NCBI RefSeq assembly: GCF_001277255.1
Contig: NZ_CP012264.1
Coordinates: forward strand, 558,001-622,000
Direction: 5' to 3'
DNA: 64,000 nucleotides
Source: Cronobacter condimenti 1330
Lineage (GTDB): Bacteria; Pseudomonadota; Gammaproteobacteria; Enterobacterales; Enterobacteriaceae
Shown here: piece after piece, positions 36,590 through 45,221 of the stretch
Layout of the letters: every line of letters starts with the position of its first letter
How positions within the stretch are numbered: position 1 is the first letter of the stretch
Position numbers and translations under genes: made by a program
The notes under the pieces: model-generated
Seen by the model: only the letters and a program-made list of their open reading frames with translations
Databases searched by the model: none
Told to the model about the DNA's origin: nothing

Positions 36590-39554
36590 CTTTAAAGCGA
36601 GAGCAAGGACAATTGAACATCTCGGTAAGGGGCAGATTGCAGATTGCCCAACTGCTGTAAGTGAGCTTTGGAAAAATGCATATGATGCTTATGCAAGAGA
36701 TGTGGCATTATACACAATAGATGGCGATTACCCTTGCGGAGCCCTTATAGATAACGGTTGCGGAATGTCCTTGCAACAAATTATTGATAATTGGCTTGTT
36801 GTTGGCACCGAATCTAAAACGAGAAAGAACACATTAGAAGAAAATGAGCGGTTCGGATTAGGTATCCGAAAAACTCAAGGAGAAAAAGGGATTGGGCGAT
36901 TATCTGCTGCTTTTCTATCTCCCGTAACTTTTCTTGTTACTAAGAAAATGGATAATAATTATGTTGCCTTACTAATTGATTGGAGGCTTTTCGAAAACCC
37001 GTATCTCTCATTTGACGATGTCACTGTTCCATTCAGAGAGTTTGAAAAAATAGATTCTCTCTCTGATGTTTTATCTGGTTTGCTCATTGAACTTAAGAAG
37101 AATGTATCCTTTCCCAGCGAAGATGAAGATGATGATGAAGTTCGTCATTTTAATCATCTTCTCACAAAAGCAGCTTGGGAAAAATTCTCAGAAGACGAGA
37201 AAGCTGTAAATGAAAAAAGTGACTTTATTACTACTCAAGATAAAATAATTAATTTTTGTGATCAATTTACAATTGATCCTAGTGTCTTCGTTCCTTGGGA
37301 AGAAATCTTAATCAAAGTTGAAAAGATAGACGGTGGTAAACATGGTACCGCTCTCTTTTTATTGGAGCTTGGACGAGATTTGTCATTATTAACCAATGCA
37401 GGGGATTTAGCTAAGGATAATGCAGAGTTATCTGATGTTGAACAAAGCTTGGTTGACACTTTAAGGGCATTTGTAAATCCTTATATTTTAGAGGATCTAT
37501 CATTCTCTTATGAGATATATACAGTTAAGGCCAATGGTTACCATCGTCAAATATTAAAGCAATCGGATGTATTTAGTAAAAGCGATTTTGATGCTTTAGA
37601 GCACACTGTTGTAGGCTACGTTGATGAGAAAGGTTGGTTTAGAGGTCGCGTAAAAGCTTTTGGTGAGGATAAGGGCGAAGTAGTTATTCCTGCCAGCATA
37701 AGTGTTAATTCTGATTCTGGAGTCGGACCATTTGAAATTCAAATTGGGACATTAGAATTTCTGCCGCAAAATACCTCGCACACCGAGCGAGAGCATACAC
37801 ACTTTGACCTCAAGGCAAAAAAATATGCTGGGCTTATGGTGTTTCGGGATAATTTAAGAGTGTTGCCATATGGACGAGTAGATAATGATTTCTTCCAGAT
37901 CGAGGAAAGACGTTCATGGAATGCTGGGCGGTACTATTGGTCTAACCGAAGAATTTTCGGATTTATCAGTATCACACAATCAAATAATAAAGAACTAAAG
38001 GATAAATCTGGAAGGGAAGGCTTCATTCGAAACCAAGCTGCTAGAGAATTGAAAACATTAGTTTCAGATTTATTAACATCATTAGCGGATAGATTTTTTG
38101 GTAGAAATTCCGAAGATCGTAAAGAACTTCTTGAGCAAGTTAAACGTGAAAAGGAATTACGAAAATCAGCACAGCAACAAGCTCGTAAATCTACACAAAA
38201 GAGTTTCTCTGAGGCACTAAAAACGCAAACTCCCGTTTTAGATGCTTCGCTTGAAGCTGTAAAAAAATTGAAGACTAAATTAGATAGTAATCAAAACAAG
38301 CATGATTATAATTATATAAAAGAAATAGATGCTGACCTTGCTAATTTAGAATCATTGAGAACAGAAATAAAAACTCCAACTAAGCCACCTAAAATTGGTG
38401 TATATGAGGAGAGATATAGAAATTATCGTGATAAATACAATGAATTCTCTGCGTATATATTAGAGATGAAATTAATAGTTAATAAATTGGATTCTGAATT
38501 AAATAAGTTAGAACCTTCGTTAGTAGGTAAAAATCATCTTGATAAAAATCAAGGGATCATAAATGCCAGATTAACCAAGTTTAGTAATAATATAGATGAA
38601 AAAACAAATGCACTCTTAAAGAAATGGGGAGAAGAAATTAAAAGTGATAGAGCTATATATTACTCTAAAGCTATATCAATAGTTGACTCAATTAATAACA
38701 ATACTGAGATCGAGAATGTTTTAAATTTACTCGACAGCATTTATATTGAAACAATTGACTCCCTAACATTCAAATATCAATCTATAAATAAAGGATTAGA
38801 AAGGTTATTTGAAGGAGTAAATTTAGACTCCGCTTTTTCGCTATCAGAAGAAGAAAGAGAGTATTTCGAGGATAAAGCTAAGAGTTTAAATGCTTTGGCT
38901 CAGTTAGGAATCAGCGTCGAAATACTCTCACACGAGCTTGAAGAAATGGACTCGATGGTTACACGAGGACTAAATTCTTTGCCTTCAACCGCGAAGGAAC
39001 ACCCAGGTTTCACATTGGCTCTGAATGCACATAGATCATTAACACAACAAATCAGGTTTTTATCACCTTTGAAAATATCTGGATATCAGTCAAGGCAAAA
39101 AATTTCTGGGAAAAATATAATGGATTATATCCTGAAGTTTTTTGGTGATCGTTTTGAAAGACAACGTATTTCCATTGAGTTCGGTGATGATTTTAAGAAC
39201 ATATCTATCAATGATATACCTTCACGAATATATCCGGTTTTTACTAATATTATAAATAACGCAATGTATTGGGTGAGTTTGTCCGATAATCGTCTTATCA
39301 AAATAGATTTTGTTAATTCTTTAGTTATAATTGCAAATACAGGCCCTGCTATAGACCCAGATGACATTCCTCGTTTATTTGAATTGTTTTATAGCAAAAG
39401 AGCTAATGGTCATGGTGTCGGGCTTTATTTATGCAGGGAGAATTTAGCTGTAGCACACCACAAGATTTGGTATTCTGATCCAAATGTTGAAGATGACTAT
39501 TTAATTAAAGATGGTGCTAATTTCGTAATTAAGTTCAATGGAGTGGAGTCATAA
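36570..39554 (+). CDS. Two-headed GHKL ATPase: Hsp90/MutL-like N terminus, histidine-kinase-like C terminus
   Basis: A 994-residue protein. The N-terminal GHKL ATPase has ELWKNAYDA (32-40), DNGCG (61-65) and GEKGIGRLSAA (104-114), as in Hsp90/MutL/MORC proteins. Charged and coiled-coil regions fill about 530-760. The C terminus resembles a sensor histidine kinase: H-box-like ILSHELEEMDS with His about 788, N-box NIINNAMYW (893-901), G1 NTGPAI (923-928) and G2 GHGVGLYL (947-954). No membrane segment is visible, so it is cytoplasmic. The start was chosen at 36570; AAAGGG precedes it. The next gene carries a receiver domain, suggesting phosphotransfer. The family is not one I can name. Confidence 0.85.
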   Translation: MQMRSLSFKARARTIEHLGKGQIADCPTAVSELWKNAYDAYARDVALYTIDGDYPCGALIDNGCGMSLQQIIDNWLVVGTESKTRKNTLEENERFGLGIRKTQGEKGIGRLSAAFLSPVTFLVTKKMDNNYVALLIDWRLFENPYLSFDDVTVPFREFEKIDSLSDVLSGLLIELKKNVSFPSEDEDDDEVRHFNHLLTKAAWEKFSEDEKAVNEKSDFITTQDKIINFCDQFTIDPSVFVPWEEILIKVEKIDGGKHGTALFLLELGRDLSLLTNAGDLAKDNAELSDVEQSLVDTLRAFVNPYILEDLSFSYEIYTVKANGYHRQILKQSDVFSKSDFDALEHTVVGYVDEKGWFRGRVKAFGEDKGEVVIPASISVNSDSGVGPFEIQIGTLEFLPQNTSHTEREHTHFDLKAKKYAGLMVFRDNLRVLPYGRVDNDFFQIEERRSWNAGRYYWSNRRIFGFISITQSNNKELKDKSGREGFIRNQAARELKTLVSDLLTSLADRFFGRNSEDRKELLEQVKREKELRKSAQQQARKSTQKSFSEALKTQTPVLDASLEAVKKLKTKLDSNQNKHDYNYIKEIDADLANLESLRTEIKTPTKPPKIGVYEERYRNYRDKYNEFSAYILEMKLIVNKLDSELNKLEPSLVGKNHLDKNQGIINARLTKFSNNIDEKTNALLKKWGEEIKSDRAIYYSKAISIVDSINNNTEIENVLNLLDSIYIETIDSLTFKYQSINKGLERLFEGVNLDSAFSLSEEEREYFEDKAKSLNALAQLGISVEILSHELEEMDSMVTRGLNSLPSTAKEHPGFTLALNAHRSLTQQIRFLSPLKISGYQSRQKISGKNIMDYILKFFGDRFERQRISIEFGDDFKNISINDIPSRIYPVFTNIINNAMYWVSLSDNRLIKIDFVNSLVIIANTGPAIDPDDIPRLFELFYSKRANGHGVGLYLCRENLAVAHHKIWYSDPNVEDDYLIKDGANFVIKFNGVES

Positions 39555-39555
39555 A

Positions 39556-41301
39556 ATGGCTATAACAACTTATAATTCCCTTGTGCAGAAAACTTTTTGT
39601 GATAATGCTATTCGTTCAGTAGTAATGATAGATGACGATTTTATTACTTATTCTGACTCTATCAAAGCACTTAATAGCGAGATAAAATTAGACCCAGCAA
39701 AAATTGATTCCTCTAAGCGTGCTGCTACCCTCGAAGAATATTTTCAAGCCAAGAATATGATCTGTGATATTGACAACGGTTCAGTAAACTTTGATGTTGA
39801 CCGCATCCGTAAGTCAGATTTGGTCATAATGGATTATCATTTAGATAACAATGCACCGGATAAAACTATTACAATATTAAAAGAATTAAAAAATTCTGAT
39901 CATTTGAATATGATTGTTATTTATACGAGAGAGGAACTCAAAACTGTTTGGATGCAAATTGCTTCTTCTCTAAGAGGGATCGAAAATTGTAATGATAAAA
40001 TACTTGAAACAGAAAATGATGAATTAATTGAATACTGGCAGAGTGTTATTTTACCTGATTTGATCCACAAAGGAGAAAGGGCATTAACGAGGGATGAAAC
40101 TGTACTATATATCCAAACTGACTGCCTATGTAAGCGTATTAAGAAAGCAATCCGAGATGATGGAAGCCTTACAGAGCAAAATGATATTAATTTCATTGCT
40201 AAGATGATTTCTGAATATGCAGTCGCTGAAAATGCCGTCATTCCAGATTATGTGACAAAAAGTATGGTTGTAGGGGATACAGCCGGTATTAAATGGATTC
40301 AAAGTGGTAATATATTTATCAGTGTGTTCCATAAGGATAAAGATGATCATGAAAGTGATGGTGAGAGAATTTGGCAAACACTAAATGAATCATTAATTGA
40401 ATGGAACCCATCTTACTATCAAATTATCAAGTCAGAGATTCAAAATACTATTGAAGCCGAAGCACTTTCTTTCAATAACCATTTAGCTAATGATGGTTAT
40501 GGTCAAGCTGGATGGTTGAATCAAATATTAAATTCCGCTTCTGATCAAATTAAAAGGAAAAACATTGAATTTGTTTTTAGTAATTTATCTGAAGAACTCT
40601 ATGAAAGATTGAAGGGAAATAAATCTTTAGTAGGCTTTATTAATGATGTTTTTGAAACATATACAACTGATTTTAAAAGTAGTGGAGAAGCGAAATCATT
40701 AGAGTATTGTTCAAAACAAATGAATTTACCTGCAAATGCAAGCTCATTTAATGAGATGTATCATGCTTTGAACATGAATCTGTCTTCTAAAAATTTTGAA
40801 GAAGGACATATTTCAACAGGTACAATTTTCTTCGATACTGAATCTGAAAAATGGTATTTATGTGTTTCTGCTGCTTGCGATCTTGTGCCTACTCAGGGTA
40901 ATGATCCACATCATAAAAGATTAAGTCCTCATCGTTTAATTAAGGTGTTAGAACTTTTCAATGCTAACCAGAATAAAGCATTACCTAATGCAGAACAATC
41001 CAAGTATATTTATGTAATTCATAAGAATACCAGAAAGTATTTATCTATATTTGAAGGCGATAAAACTTTACCAGTGGTTGATTATATGGTTGTTTTAAAT
41101 CACGGCCATACCGTTCCGGGGGAAGAGAAAAATATACTTTCAGCGGTATTCTTGAGTAGCATGGATGACAATGTACAAAATGTACCAGTTAAACTGAAAT
41201 TAAAGTCCCAGCTTCGAAGTGGTTATGCTGAACGATACCAAGCTATTGCGTCGCAATACAGTTCTAGAATTGGTGTAGATTATGTATCTATGATGCCTTA
41301 A
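39556..41301 (+). CDS. Receiver-domain protein with uncharacterised C-terminal region
   Basis: A 581-residue protein. Residues about 20-130 form a receiver-like domain: acidic pocket MIDDDF (24-29), phospho-acceptor Asp93 in VIMDYHLDN and the switch Thr124 in VIYTREE. The remaining 450 residues have no DNA-binding or nuclease motif I recognise; CVSAACDLVPTQ near the C terminus looks like a buried strand-turn of a novel effector. The start at 39556 follows GGAGTGGAGTC. It lies one base after the ATPase stop and before a strong terminator, so it is the last gene of the operon and the likely phosphotransfer partner. Confidence 0.82.
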   Translation: MAITTYNSLVQKTFCDNAIRSVVMIDDDFITYSDSIKALNSEIKLDPAKIDSSKRAATLEEYFQAKNMICDIDNGSVNFDVDRIRKSDLVIMDYHLDNNAPDKTITILKELKNSDHLNMIVIYTREELKTVWMQIASSLRGIENCNDKILETENDELIEYWQSVILPDLIHKGERALTRDETVLYIQTDCLCKRIKKAIRDDGSLTEQNDINFIAKMISEYAVAENAVIPDYVTKSMVVGDTAGIKWIQSGNIFISVFHKDKDDHESDGERIWQTLNESLIEWNPSYYQIIKSEIQNTIEAEALSFNNHLANDGYGQAGWLNQILNSASDQIKRKNIEFVFSNLSEELYERLKGNKSLVGFINDVFETYTTDFKSSGEAKSLEYCSKQMNLPANASSFNEMYHALNMNLSSKNFEEGHISTGTIFFDTESEKWYLCVSAACDLVPTQGNDPHHKRLSPHRLIKVLELFNANQNKALPNAEQSKYIYVIHKNTRKYLSIFEGDKTLPVVDYMVVLNHGHTVPGEEKNILSAVFLSSMDDNVQNVPVKLKLKSQLRSGYAERYQAIASQYSSRIGVDYVSMMP

Positions 41302-41307
41302 AACATG

Positions 41308-41349
41308 AAAAGCCGATATGATATAGGAGTATAATCATATCGGCTTTTT
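41308..41349 (+). terminator. Terminator of the methyltransferase-ATPase-receiver operon
   Basis: AAAAGCCGATATGAT and ATCATATCGGCTTTTT arms form a 15-bp stem seven bases after the receiver gene stop. Confidence 0.9.
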
Positions 41350-41391
41350 ATAGTACCAAGTTATATTTAATACTCTTCCGAAACTTAATTA

Positions 41392-41814
41392 TTATCTTTG
41401 CTTTAATCTCCTAAGTTTCATTGACTCAAGCGAAAATAACAATAAAGTTGTGCTATAAATGAATCCTGAATTAGTTAGCAACTTGAGATTTAAGGCATCT
41501 GGTTGCTCACTTAAAAAATGAAATGCATGAACCAAATAAACTGCTAATGTTGCCGTTCCAATCGTAGGGCCGATATCGCCCTGATCATGAGGTTCCAATG
41601 TGACATTGAACTTAAATATGAGCCATTCATATCCCCCTGTTAAAAAGACTACCATTATCATTGCAGATAAAAGATATAGTATGTTTTCTATGTTAGGACT
41701 TTTTAATGCTGACTCTTTTTGTAAAAATTCACATACTGATAAACCAAAGAAAATAAAATAAAGCGGTCTTGAACTAAATTTTTCAAAAATCTTAAATAAT
41801 GTATCCAAGTTCAT
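41392..41814 (-). CDS. Small multi-pass membrane protein
   Basis: A 140-residue protein with about four hydrophobic segments (residues about 17-30, 43-62, 85-100 and 117-130) and a conserved-looking loop LEPHDQGDIGPTIGTA. The ATG at 41814 has GGAGAA close upstream; a TTG at 41826 is an alternative. No family recognised. It is the last gene before the right attachment site, transcribed toward the operon terminator. Confidence 0.55.
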   Translation of the reverse strand: MNLDTLFKIFEKFSSRPLYFIFFGLSVCEFLQKESALKSPNIENILYLLSAMIMVVFLTGGYEWLIFKFNVTLEPHDQGDIGPTIGTATLAVYLVHAFHFLSEQPDALNLKLLTNSGFIYSTTLLLFSLESMKLRRLKQR

Positions 41815-42029
41815 TTCTCCAGGCAATATATTTGTTGTTTTATATTACCATAACTCAAGAATCCTTATAACCTGTATATAAATTATCCTATTTTTCAATC
41901 GGATGAAAAAATAAATATACGAGTTATTTTGGTGTTCTTTAAAAAATTCTTGCTAAAAATACATGAATTAACTTACATTCATAATGTTCGTCATGATTTT
42001 TTATAGTGTTCGATTATCACCAATCGGGA

Positions 42030-42051
42030 CTGATGGTATCAATGATGGTAT
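42030..42051 (+). promoter_or_regulatory. Candidate integrase arm sites, right end
   Basis: CTGATGGTAT (42030-42039) and ATGATGGTAT (42042-42051) repeat the two decamers found at the left end with the same 12-base spacing but reversed order, 54 bases from attR. Confidence 0.6.
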
Positions 42052-42104
42052 CTAACCCACTATGTTAAGTTTTAATCTCTTAAGATCATAAGGATAGTTG
42101 CGAT

Positions 42105-42121
42105 GTTCGAGTCCGGCCTTC
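42105..42121 (+). repeat. attR core
   Basis: GTTCGAGTCCGGCCTTC is identical to 19485-19501 in leuX. After it the sequence no longer matches the tRNA. This is the right boundary of the island. Confidence 0.88.
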
Positions 42122-42175
42122 AAAAAGAAGATATCCATAGAGACCGTCTTTTTTGTATTTAAAATTAGTGCGTAA

Positions 42176-42502
42176 CAAAATTTTGTTTTTTTCAGCTACC
42201 AAGCAACTATTCCAACTGTCTTTTGCAAATGCCTGAAAACGGCGCGTGAAGCGAAGGGCCTATCTCAGAAGAAGCTTGGCATCCTGGCCGGGATAGATGA
42301 GTTCGTCGCGAGTGCACGTATCAACCGCTACGAAAAGGGCGTTCATCAGGCAAGTATCGAAATCGCACGCAAACTGGCGGACGCTTTAGCAGTACCGCTC
42401 GCTTACTTTTACACTGAAGATGATGAACTTGCGTATTTGTTGCTCCGCTGGCAGTTGCTTGATCAAGACGTTAAAGATGCCATCTTGAATTATATTAAAT
42501 AA
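42176..42502 (+). pseudogene. XRE-family helix-turn-helix regulator lacking a normal start
   Basis: An open frame of about 108 codons encodes a clear XRE repressor: LKTAREAKGLSQKKLGILAGIDEFVASARINRYEKG, then HQASIEIARKLADALAVPLAYFYTEDDELAYLLLRWQLL, with a normal stop at 42500-42502. The frame opens after a stop at 42173 with no ATG, GTG or TTG before the domain and no ribosome site. It begins about 55 bases from attR, so the 5' end may have been lost when an element inserted or was exchanged at the att site. Translation from a rare start cannot be ruled out. Confidence 0.7.
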
Positions 42503-42719
42503 GATTTTTTCAGCTTAATTAACTCAACCATTAATTCATTGTCCGAAAATGAAAACTTCAGGTTTTATCTAATCAATGAATTTTTTATTTGAATAATAAG
42601 GACTTGCGAATTTTTGTAATGGTTCTTTATTTAATGCATTAATAACACACCCGTTTCTTGCCTCTCTTGTCTGATAAATAATAAATGCAAAATCATATTT
42701 TCGTTTCAGGGACAAGACG

Positions 42720-43256
42720 ATGCAAAACGATGTTGAAGGAGCATTGAGGCTGATGACGCTTAGCGAAATTGCGATGGCGAAGCGTGTTTTTGGGCATAGC
42801 ATTGTGTATAGCCGGGTATGGATACATTGCGATAGCTACTTCCCATGTGGTTTACAAAAGCGGGGTTACGCGATGGCACCAAATGGAGAAATTTGGTTTC
42901 GCAAAGAAATATACTATCGTGACTTTTCAGGTACAGATGCCTCTGTTGAAGACAAACATACGTTTATTCATGAACTGGGACACGTATGGCAGCACCAGCA
43001 TGGGCAATGGGTCAGAATGCGAGGATTATTTAGCTGGGCTGCGGACTATTATTACAAGCTAGATAAAGCGACGCTGACTGATTATTCTCTGGAGCAACAG
43101 GCTTCTATCATTGCGGATTACTGGCTTATTCTGGTATACGGAATGAATACATGGATAAGCTTTCATGCGCCAAACCATCAGGGCAGGTATTGCGGAAATG
43201 ACAACCTGCGTGACATACCACGGCTGTATCGCAAAATCGTAACGGGAAGAGATTAA
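42720..43256 (+). CDS. Metallopeptidase-like protein, candidate orphan type VI effector
   Basis: A 178-residue protein with a zinc-peptidase motif HELGH at residues 84-88 within FIHELGHVWQHQHG. Similar small HExxH proteins with a following tryptophan-glutamine-histidine stretch occur in Rhs/VgrG loci of enterobacteria and are annotated as Rhs- or type-VI-related. No signal peptide is evident. The next gene, starting one base after this stop, encodes a periplasmic lipoprotein resembling type VI immunity proteins, so a toxin-immunity pair is likely. No secretion apparatus is in the window. Confidence 0.72.
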   Translation: MQNDVEGALRLMTLSEIAMAKRVFGHSIVYSRVWIHCDSYFPCGLQKRGYAMAPNGEIWFRKEIYYRDFSGTDASVEDKHTFIHELGHVWQHQHGQWVRMRGLFSWAADYYYKLDKATLTDYSLEQQASIIADYWLILVYGMNTWISFHAPNHQGRYCGNDNLRDIPRLYRKIVTGRD

Positions 43257-43655
43257 GTGATAAGAAAAACCCTAACGTTATTTCCGCTTTTGCTGCTGGC
43301 AGGATGCCCCGGCCCTGGCGATCGCCTGCCGGAGAAGGTGCCTGCGCAAGTGACGTTTTCTGGCAACAACGTCTGCATTACCTACCCGGTGAGGCCTGGC
43401 GACAATATCACGTCTGTCCAGATGGGCAGCGAACAAAATGATTTCGTCTATGAAGTATTTAACGATAAGCCGGTTCATCCGGTGGCTAACCAGTGTTTGC
43501 CTGTCTTTGGATATCACTTTAAAGCGAACAAAAACTACACGCTGTATTATGGCCTGAATAACAAAGAATATGACTACCAAAAGCTTATTCACGCTGCATT
43601 CGTGTTTCCGGATAATCGTTCTGCGAATACCGATAAAAACAACCAGCAGAAGTAA
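43257..43655 (+). CDS. Putative type VI immunity lipoprotein
   Basis: A 132-residue protein starting at GTG immediately after the previous gene. The signal peptide ends in lipobox LLAGC (Cys about residue 17), predicting a membrane-anchored periplasmic protein. The mature part, PAQVTFSGNNVCITYPVRPGDNITSVQMG onward, resembles proteins annotated as putative T6SS immunity periplasmic lipoprotein. Location and coupling to the HELGH protein support protection against that toxin. Confidence 0.72.
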   Translation: MIRKTLTLFPLLLLAGCPGPGDRLPEKVPAQVTFSGNNVCITYPVRPGDNITSVQMGSEQNDFVYEVFNDKPVHPVANQCLPVFGYHFKANKNYTLYYGLNNKEYDYQKLIHAAFVFPDNRSANTDKNNQQK

Positions 43656-43661
43656 TGCACA

Positions 43662-43687
43662 AAAATCCCCGCCGCAGCGGGGATTTT
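43662..43687. terminator. Bidirectional terminator
   Basis: AAAATCCCCGC and GCGGGGATTTT around a 4-base loop lie between the lipoprotein gene and the convergent gldA. Confidence 0.88.
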
Positions 43688-43721
43688 CCAGTTAACACGC
43701 TTCAAACACCACTCGCTGTGC

Positions 43722-44825
43722 TTACTCCCACTCCTGCAAAAAGCGCTGGCCGTACTGGTCGGCGACCAGCAGCGCGGCATAGACCTGATCAGGCGAGACC
43801 TCACCCGGCATGTTATGAATAGTTTCACCCTCCGCGCACGCCGCCTGCGCCACCATGCGCATTTTGGTTTGCACATCCTCTTTAATATCGAGCTGCGCGA
43901 GTGTAATCGGCAGCCCCACGCTGTGGCACAGCGCAGCAACCGTTTCAATCTCCTCTGACGGCGCATTTTCCAGCACCAGCTGGGTGAGCGTGCCGAAGGC
44001 GACTTTCTCGCCGTGGTAGTAATGATGCGCGTCCGCAATGGCGGTAAGCCCGTTGTGGATGGCATGCGCCGCCGCGAGGCCGCCGCTTTCAAAGCCGACG
44101 CCGCTGAGATACGTGTTGGCCTCGATAATACGTTCGAGCGCCGGGGTGACGACGTGCTGCTCAGCCGCCAGCATCGCTTTTTCTCCCTGTTCAAGCAGTG
44201 TGTTGTAGCACAGCTCCGCCAGCGCCAGCGCGGCCTGGGTGCATTTTCCGCCCGCCATAGTGGTCGCGCCGCTGCGCGAGCAGGCGCGCGCTTCAAACCA
44301 GGTGGCCAGCGCATCGCCAATACCGGCCGCCAGCAGGCGCGCCGGGGCGCCCGCCACAACCTGCGTGTCGACGATAACGATATTAGGGTTGTGCGGCAGC
44401 ATCAGGTAACGGTCGAACTCGCCGTTGTCGGTGTAGATAACGGAAAGCGCGCTGCAGGGCGCGTCGGTAGAGGCGATGGTGGGTGCGATAGCGACCGGCA
44501 CCGCCATAAAGTGCGCCAGCGCTTTTGCCGTATCGAGCGTTTTACCGCCGCCGATGCCGAGCACGGCGGTGCAGCGTGCGCTGTCGGCGAGCTTACGCAG
44601 GCGGTCGATTTCATTCTGCGAGCATTCGCCACCAAAGGGCGCGATTTCGACGCCCAGTTCGGCCTGTTTAAAGCTCTGACGCAGGGTCTCTTCTGCAAAC
44701 CCGAGTACGAATTTATCCCCGACGACCAGCCAGCGTTCGGCCAGCGGTTTCAGGTAGTCGCCGATTCGGCTGAGCACGCCTGCGCCCTGAATGTATTTGC
44801 CCGGTGATTGAATGATACGATCCAT
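43722..44825 (-). CDS. gldA: Glycerol dehydrogenase GldA
   Basis: A 367-residue iron/zinc-dependent alcohol dehydrogenase family protein matching GldA, which interconverts glycerol and dihydroxyacetone with NAD. Seen are the NAD loop GIGGGKTLDTAKALA, the substrate region PTIASTDAPCSALSVIY, and metal ligands in the Asp of AAGIGDALATWFEA and the histidines of AAAHAIHNGL and HYYHGEKVAFG. Length matches E. coli. The dihydroxyacetone made could feed the kinase at 12990. Confidence 0.95.
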   Translation of the reverse strand: MDRIIQSPGKYIQGAGVLSRIGDYLKPLAERWLVVGDKFVLGFAEETLRQSFKQAELGVEIAPFGGECSQNEIDRLRKLADSARCTAVLGIGGGKTLDTAKALAHFMAVPVAIAPTIASTDAPCSALSVIYTDNGEFDRYLMLPHNPNIVIVDTQVVAGAPARLLAAGIGDALATWFEARACSRSGATTMAGGKCTQAALALAELCYNTLLEQGEKAMLAAEQHVVTPALERIIEANTYLSGVGFESGGLAAAHAIHNGLTAIADAHHYYHGEKVAFGTLTQLVLENAPSEEIETVAALCHSVGLPITLAQLDIKEDVQTKMRMVAQAACAEGETIHNMPGEVSPDQVYAALLVADQYGQRFLQEWE

Positions 44826-45221
44826 ACCAGTTCTCCTTCAGTGAGTAAGTTAACCCGATGTATCCCTGTCTTGTTCAGACTTCTCAATCCCTGACTCTAG
44901 CGCCGGGTTACTGCGCATTTGTTGCGCTACATCTAAAGGATAGGTGATCGTGTTGTATCGACCGGGCAGGTAATCAAAGGCGCGCAACCAACAGGGCGCG
45001 TATTAATCGTCTGTCGCTGAAACAAAAAACGCCGGAATAACAGCCAGTTCCGGCGTGAAATAGGTTTTGAGATAGCCGCAATGCAGCCCGGCGGTATGAA
45101 ACGAAAACGCGAGCCAATACCATGACCCAATCAGCTAATTAATCACATTCACGTTCAGTTCAACTACCTGCTAGCACTTATCGGCACAATACATCGCCCC
45201 GTCTCGCAACGGGGCTGAACA
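44826..45221. other. Intergenic region between gldA and the pectate lyase gene
   Basis: About 396 bases without a credible gene. It holds two hairpins: ACGCCGGAA/TTCCGGCGT at 45029-45056, whose A-rich left flank gives a minus-strand T-tract, and GCCCC/GGGGC at 45196-45215 just after the lyase stop. Both probably end the leftward pectin transcript. The gldA promoter must lie near 44830-44930. Confidence 0.55.

Noticed and set aside
44933..45130. Small minus-strand frame between gldA and the pectate lyase gene
   Set aside because: It runs through a terminator hairpin, has no ribosome site and an unlikely composition.
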